A stretch of DNA of 8,972 nt from Desulfobacterales bacterium (GTDB lineage: Bacteria > Desulfobacterota > Desulfobacteria > Desulfobacterales > Desulfosalsimonadaceae), in NCBI GenBank assembly GCA_018399455.1, contig JAGYOT010000053.1, positions 1-8,972 of the forward strand. Direction: 5' to 3'. Positions 7,766-8,972 of this stretch are shown one piece after another (within the stretch, counting starts at the first letter, position 1; every line of letters starts with the position of its first letter). Made by a program: the position numbers and the translations under genes. The notes under the pieces were generated by a model that was given only the letters and a program-made list of their open reading frames with translations, was not told where the DNA came from and ran no database searches.

Positions 7766-7770
7766 AGGAG
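7766..7770 (+). promoter_or_regulatory. Strong ribosome binding site for the small RHH-like gene
   Basis: AGGAG at 7766-7770 lies 8 nt before the ATG at 7779, an ideal Shine-Dalgarno. It is the only strong one in the operon; the other starts have weak or no SD. This supports the reality and start of the 63-aa gene and suggests it is translated efficiently relative to its neighbours. Confidence 0.75.
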
Positions 7771-7778
7771 TATAGAAT

Positions 7779-7970
7779 ATGGCCAAAATTAAAATCGATG
7801 ATGCCCTTTATCAAAAAGTAAAAACCCTGTCAGAAAAAGCGGGATATGGCTCAGCAGACGAGTTTGTGGCCCATATGCTTGAAAGGGAAATCAATTATGC
7901 CGGCGAAGACGAGACCCCAAACGATCAGGAGGTCCTCGACCGGCTAAGGGGACTCGGCTATATCTCGTAA
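7779..7970 (+). CDS. Small ribbon-helix-helix-like protein with C-terminal LRGLGY tail
   Basis: This 63-aa protein has a strong Shine-Dalgarno and a well-defined start. Residues 3-7 (KIKID) can form the RHH strand, residues 8-20 (ALYQKVKTLSEKA) helix 1 and residues 24-37 (SADEFVAHMLEREI) helix 2, with GYGS as the turn, the layout of CopG/Arc-type ribbon-helix-helix proteins. An acidic linker (about 41-50) then leads to DQEVLDRLRGLGYIS, whose last residues match the tail of the sulfatase-fold protein at 583. RHH proteins are normally dimeric DNA-binding repressors or antitoxins, but no toxin-like gene is adjacent. The position inside an enzyme operon and the acidic tail leave open a role as an adaptor and not a regulator. 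The next gene begins 6 bp after its stop. The fold call is based on pattern and length and is moderately sure; the function is unknown. Confidence 0.72.
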   Translation: MAKIKIDDALYQKVKTLSEKAGYGSADEFVAHMLEREINYAGEDETPNDQEVLDRLRGLGYIS

Positions 7971-7976
7971 CGTCCA

Positions 7977-8804
7977 ATGGAACTGTTCATGGGTTTTCTC
8001 AATCGACTATTTGACATGATCAGCGTGAACCAGACTTACCTGCAGCGCTATGGCACCATTATCTGGCTGAGTCTGATCAGTGCCGCCATGTTCATGCTGA
8101 TATTCAAAAAATTCTCCGATCAAAAAGCCATAAAACTTGAAAAGGGGAGGATTCTCGGATACCTGCTTCAGATCCGGCTTTACAAAGACCGTCTTCCCCT
8201 GATTCTCTCGAGTATTTTTAACATCCTGAAACACAACCTGTTCTACATCCGTCATACGGTTGTGCCGCTGATCATTATCATAATTCCCCTGCTGATCATT
8301 ACCGTCCAGGTCAACCAGCGCTGCGGCTATCTGCCGCTTCAAACGGACAACGAATTTATTGTATCTGCAAGCGTTGCCGATGCCGGGGTGCTGGATTCCA
8401 TCCGCTGCAGGCCTTCGCCCGGGATTGAGGTGGTGACCCCGGTTCTTCGGATTCCCGACCAGAAAAAGGCGTTCTGGCGGGCAAGAATCCGGAACAATGC
8501 AGGACCTGCAGAGATGATCGGCCTTCATGCATCAGGACAGGAACTGGGGAATAAAAAAATCGCTGTTGACCTGCCGATGAACCGTTTTTCGCCCAAAACC
8601 ATCAGGGCCAACAGCATTGACGCCCTGTTCTATAATGCCGAGGGATTTCTGCCGGCCGGCTCCGTGCTCAAACAAATCCGGATTCAATACCGCCGGGCCG
8701 GGTATTCGTTTTTTGGGCTCACGACGGACAGTCTTGTTTTATACTTTATACTGACTTTGGTTTTTGCCTTAATGATCAAACCTTTTTTTAAGGTGACGAT
8801 TTGA
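7977..8804 (+). CDS. Unrecognised three-helix membrane protein with extracytoplasmic domain
   Basis: The 275-aa product matches no family I can name. Three hydrophobic segments are visible: about 26-44, 95-111 and 252-267. The basic stretch after helix 1 (KKFSDQKAIKLEKGR) and the basic C-terminus (KPFFKVTI) should be cytoplasmic. This predicts N-terminus out, a cytoplasmic amphipathic region (45-94), then a periplasmic strand-rich domain of about 140 residues (112-251), and the C-terminus in. The out-in-out core with a cytoplasmic linker loosely resembles the Oxa1/YidC/DUF106 arrangement, but I see no diagnostic motif and do not claim it. The start could be 7977 (MELFM) or 7989 (MGFLN); TGGAA at 7978-7982 would be a spaced SD for 7989, whereas 7977 has none. 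It is last in the operon, and its TGA coincides with the edge of a palindromic element. Likely job: a membrane partner for the exported enzymes, by context only. Confidence 0.7.
   Translation: MELFMGFLNRLFDMISVNQTYLQRYGTIIWLSLISAAMFMLIFKKFSDQKAIKLEKGRILGYLLQIRLYKDRLPLILSSIFNILKHNLFYIRHTVVPLIIIIIPLLIITVQVNQRCGYLPLQTDNEFIVSASVADAGVLDSIRCRPSPGIEVVTPVLRIPDQKKAFWRARIRNNAGPAEMIGLHASGQELGNKKIAVDLPMNRFSPKTIRANSIDALFYNAEGFLPAGSVLKQIRIQYRRAGYSFFGLTTDSLVLYFILTLVFALMIKPFFKVTI
8796..8804 (+). repeat. Left copy of flanking direct repeat (putative target-site duplication)
   Basis: ACGATTTGA here recurs exactly at 8954-8962, on the far side of the palindromic element. Depending on whether the final GA belongs to the element's GATG terminus, the duplication is 7 bp (ACGATTT) or 9 bp. 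It contains the stop codon of the membrane protein gene. Confidence 0.6.
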
Positions 8805-8953
8805 TGGCTTCGCAAAAAGTCCAATATCTGCGTTGCGCTGCATGCCCTCGAAATTTCACGTACTATATGTACGCTGCATTCCTCGGGATTTGCGACGCCT
8901 TGATCTTGAACTTTTTGCTTTGCCATCCCAAATCGACTTTTTACGAGAGCATC
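8803..8953. mobile_element. MITE-like palindromic element, about 150 bp
   Basis: The left end GATGGCTTCGCAAAAAGTC (8803-8821) pairs with the right end GACTTTTTACGAGAGCATC (8935-8953), 15 of 19 positions complementary. A second, inner right-end-like arm lies at 8908-8927 (GAACTTTTTGCTTTGCCATC). The centre has a CGTAC-TATAT-GTACG hairpin (8859-8873), and an imperfect direct repeat of GCTGCAT..CCTCG..ATTT occurs at 8837-8856 and 8873-8891. The element is flanked by the direct repeat ACGATTT(GA), as expected for a transposed sequence. It has no transposase, so it would be non-autonomous. From memory, similar palindromes with GATGGCTTCG-type ends are abundant in deltaproteobacterial genomes. The apparent open reading frame on its minus strand is a by-product of the repeat. 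It might also act as an RNA hairpin at the operon's 3' end. Confidence 0.65.
8859..8873. repeat. Central hairpin of the palindromic element
   Basis: CGTAC (8859-8863) and GTACG (8869-8873) form a perfect 5-bp stem around a TATAT loop. It lies close to the midpoint of the element and is flanked by imperfectly complementary arms. No T-tract follows, so it is not a standard intrinsic terminator. Confidence 0.6.
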
Positions 8954-8962
8954 ACGATTTGA
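8954..8962 (+). repeat. Right copy of flanking direct repeat (putative target-site duplication)
   Basis: This exact copy of ACGATTTGA (compare 8796-8804) follows the right end of the palindromic element immediately. The remaining bases to 8972 show no recognisable feature. Confidence 0.6.
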
Positions 8963-8972
8963 CATCTCCTAT

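Noticed and set aside
7779..8804. Toxin-antitoxin pair (RHH-like protein plus next gene)
   Set aside because: The downstream product is a 275-aa membrane protein with a large extracytoplasmic domain, unlike known RHH-partner toxins, and both genes are embedded in an enzyme operon.
8684..8965. 93-codon open frame on the minus strand across the operon end
   Set aside because: Most of it is the palindromic element read backwards, with the rest antisense to the membrane protein gene.
1..8972. CRISPR array, tRNA, rRNA or riboswitch
   Set aside because: No regularly spaced repeats, tRNA-like cloverleaf or recognisable RNA element was seen; the only repeats are the two-unit promoter repeat and the 3' palindromic element.

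Overview
The window looks like a chromosomal stretch of a Gram-negative bacterium, most plausibly a Desulfobacterota (deltaproteobacterial, Desulfobacterales-like) organism. This rests on three things: Tat-exported alkaline-phosphatase-superfamily enzymes, a TMTC-like GT-C membrane glycosyltransferase, and a palindromic GATGGCTTCGCAAAAAGTC element of a kind I recall from such genomes. The taxonomic call is an inference; no rRNA or marker gene is present.

Layout. Bases 1-310 (minus strand) hold the 5' end of a GT-C/TMTC-like membrane glycosyltransferase that runs off the left edge. A divergent intergenic region (311-582) carries a good minus-strand promoter, two candidate plus-strand promoters and a tandem TGTACGG repeat. 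From 583 to 8804 six plus-strand genes follow one another with gaps of 63, 16, -4, 23 and 6 bp, which looks like one operon. In order they are: a Tat-exported sulfatase-fold protein (807 aa) lacking the sulfatase cysteine motif; a compact PAPS-type sulfotransferase-family protein (186 aa); a membrane-anchored type I phosphodiesterase/nucleotide pyrophosphatase-like protein (705 aa); its Tat-exported paralogue (664 aa), whose start overlaps the previous stop (ATGA); a 63-aa ribbon-helix-helix-like protein; and an unrecognised three-helix membrane protein (275 aa). A roughly 150-bp imperfect palindromic element with terminal inverted repeats and a 7-9 bp direct duplication sits exactly on the stop codon of the last gene.

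How the genes may work together. Three alkaline-phosphatase-superfamily hydrolases/transferases, a sulfotransferase and a divergent GT-C glycosyltransferase suggest decoration or turnover of a cell-surface glycan or lipid-linked glycan with phosphate- or sulfate-type groups. The two paralogous phosphodiesterases are predicted to lie on opposite sides of the inner membrane. The first and fifth operon products end in the same short LRGLGY tail, which hints at a shared partner or process. None of the substrates can be read from the sequence. The operon as a whole is not one I recognise as a named system.
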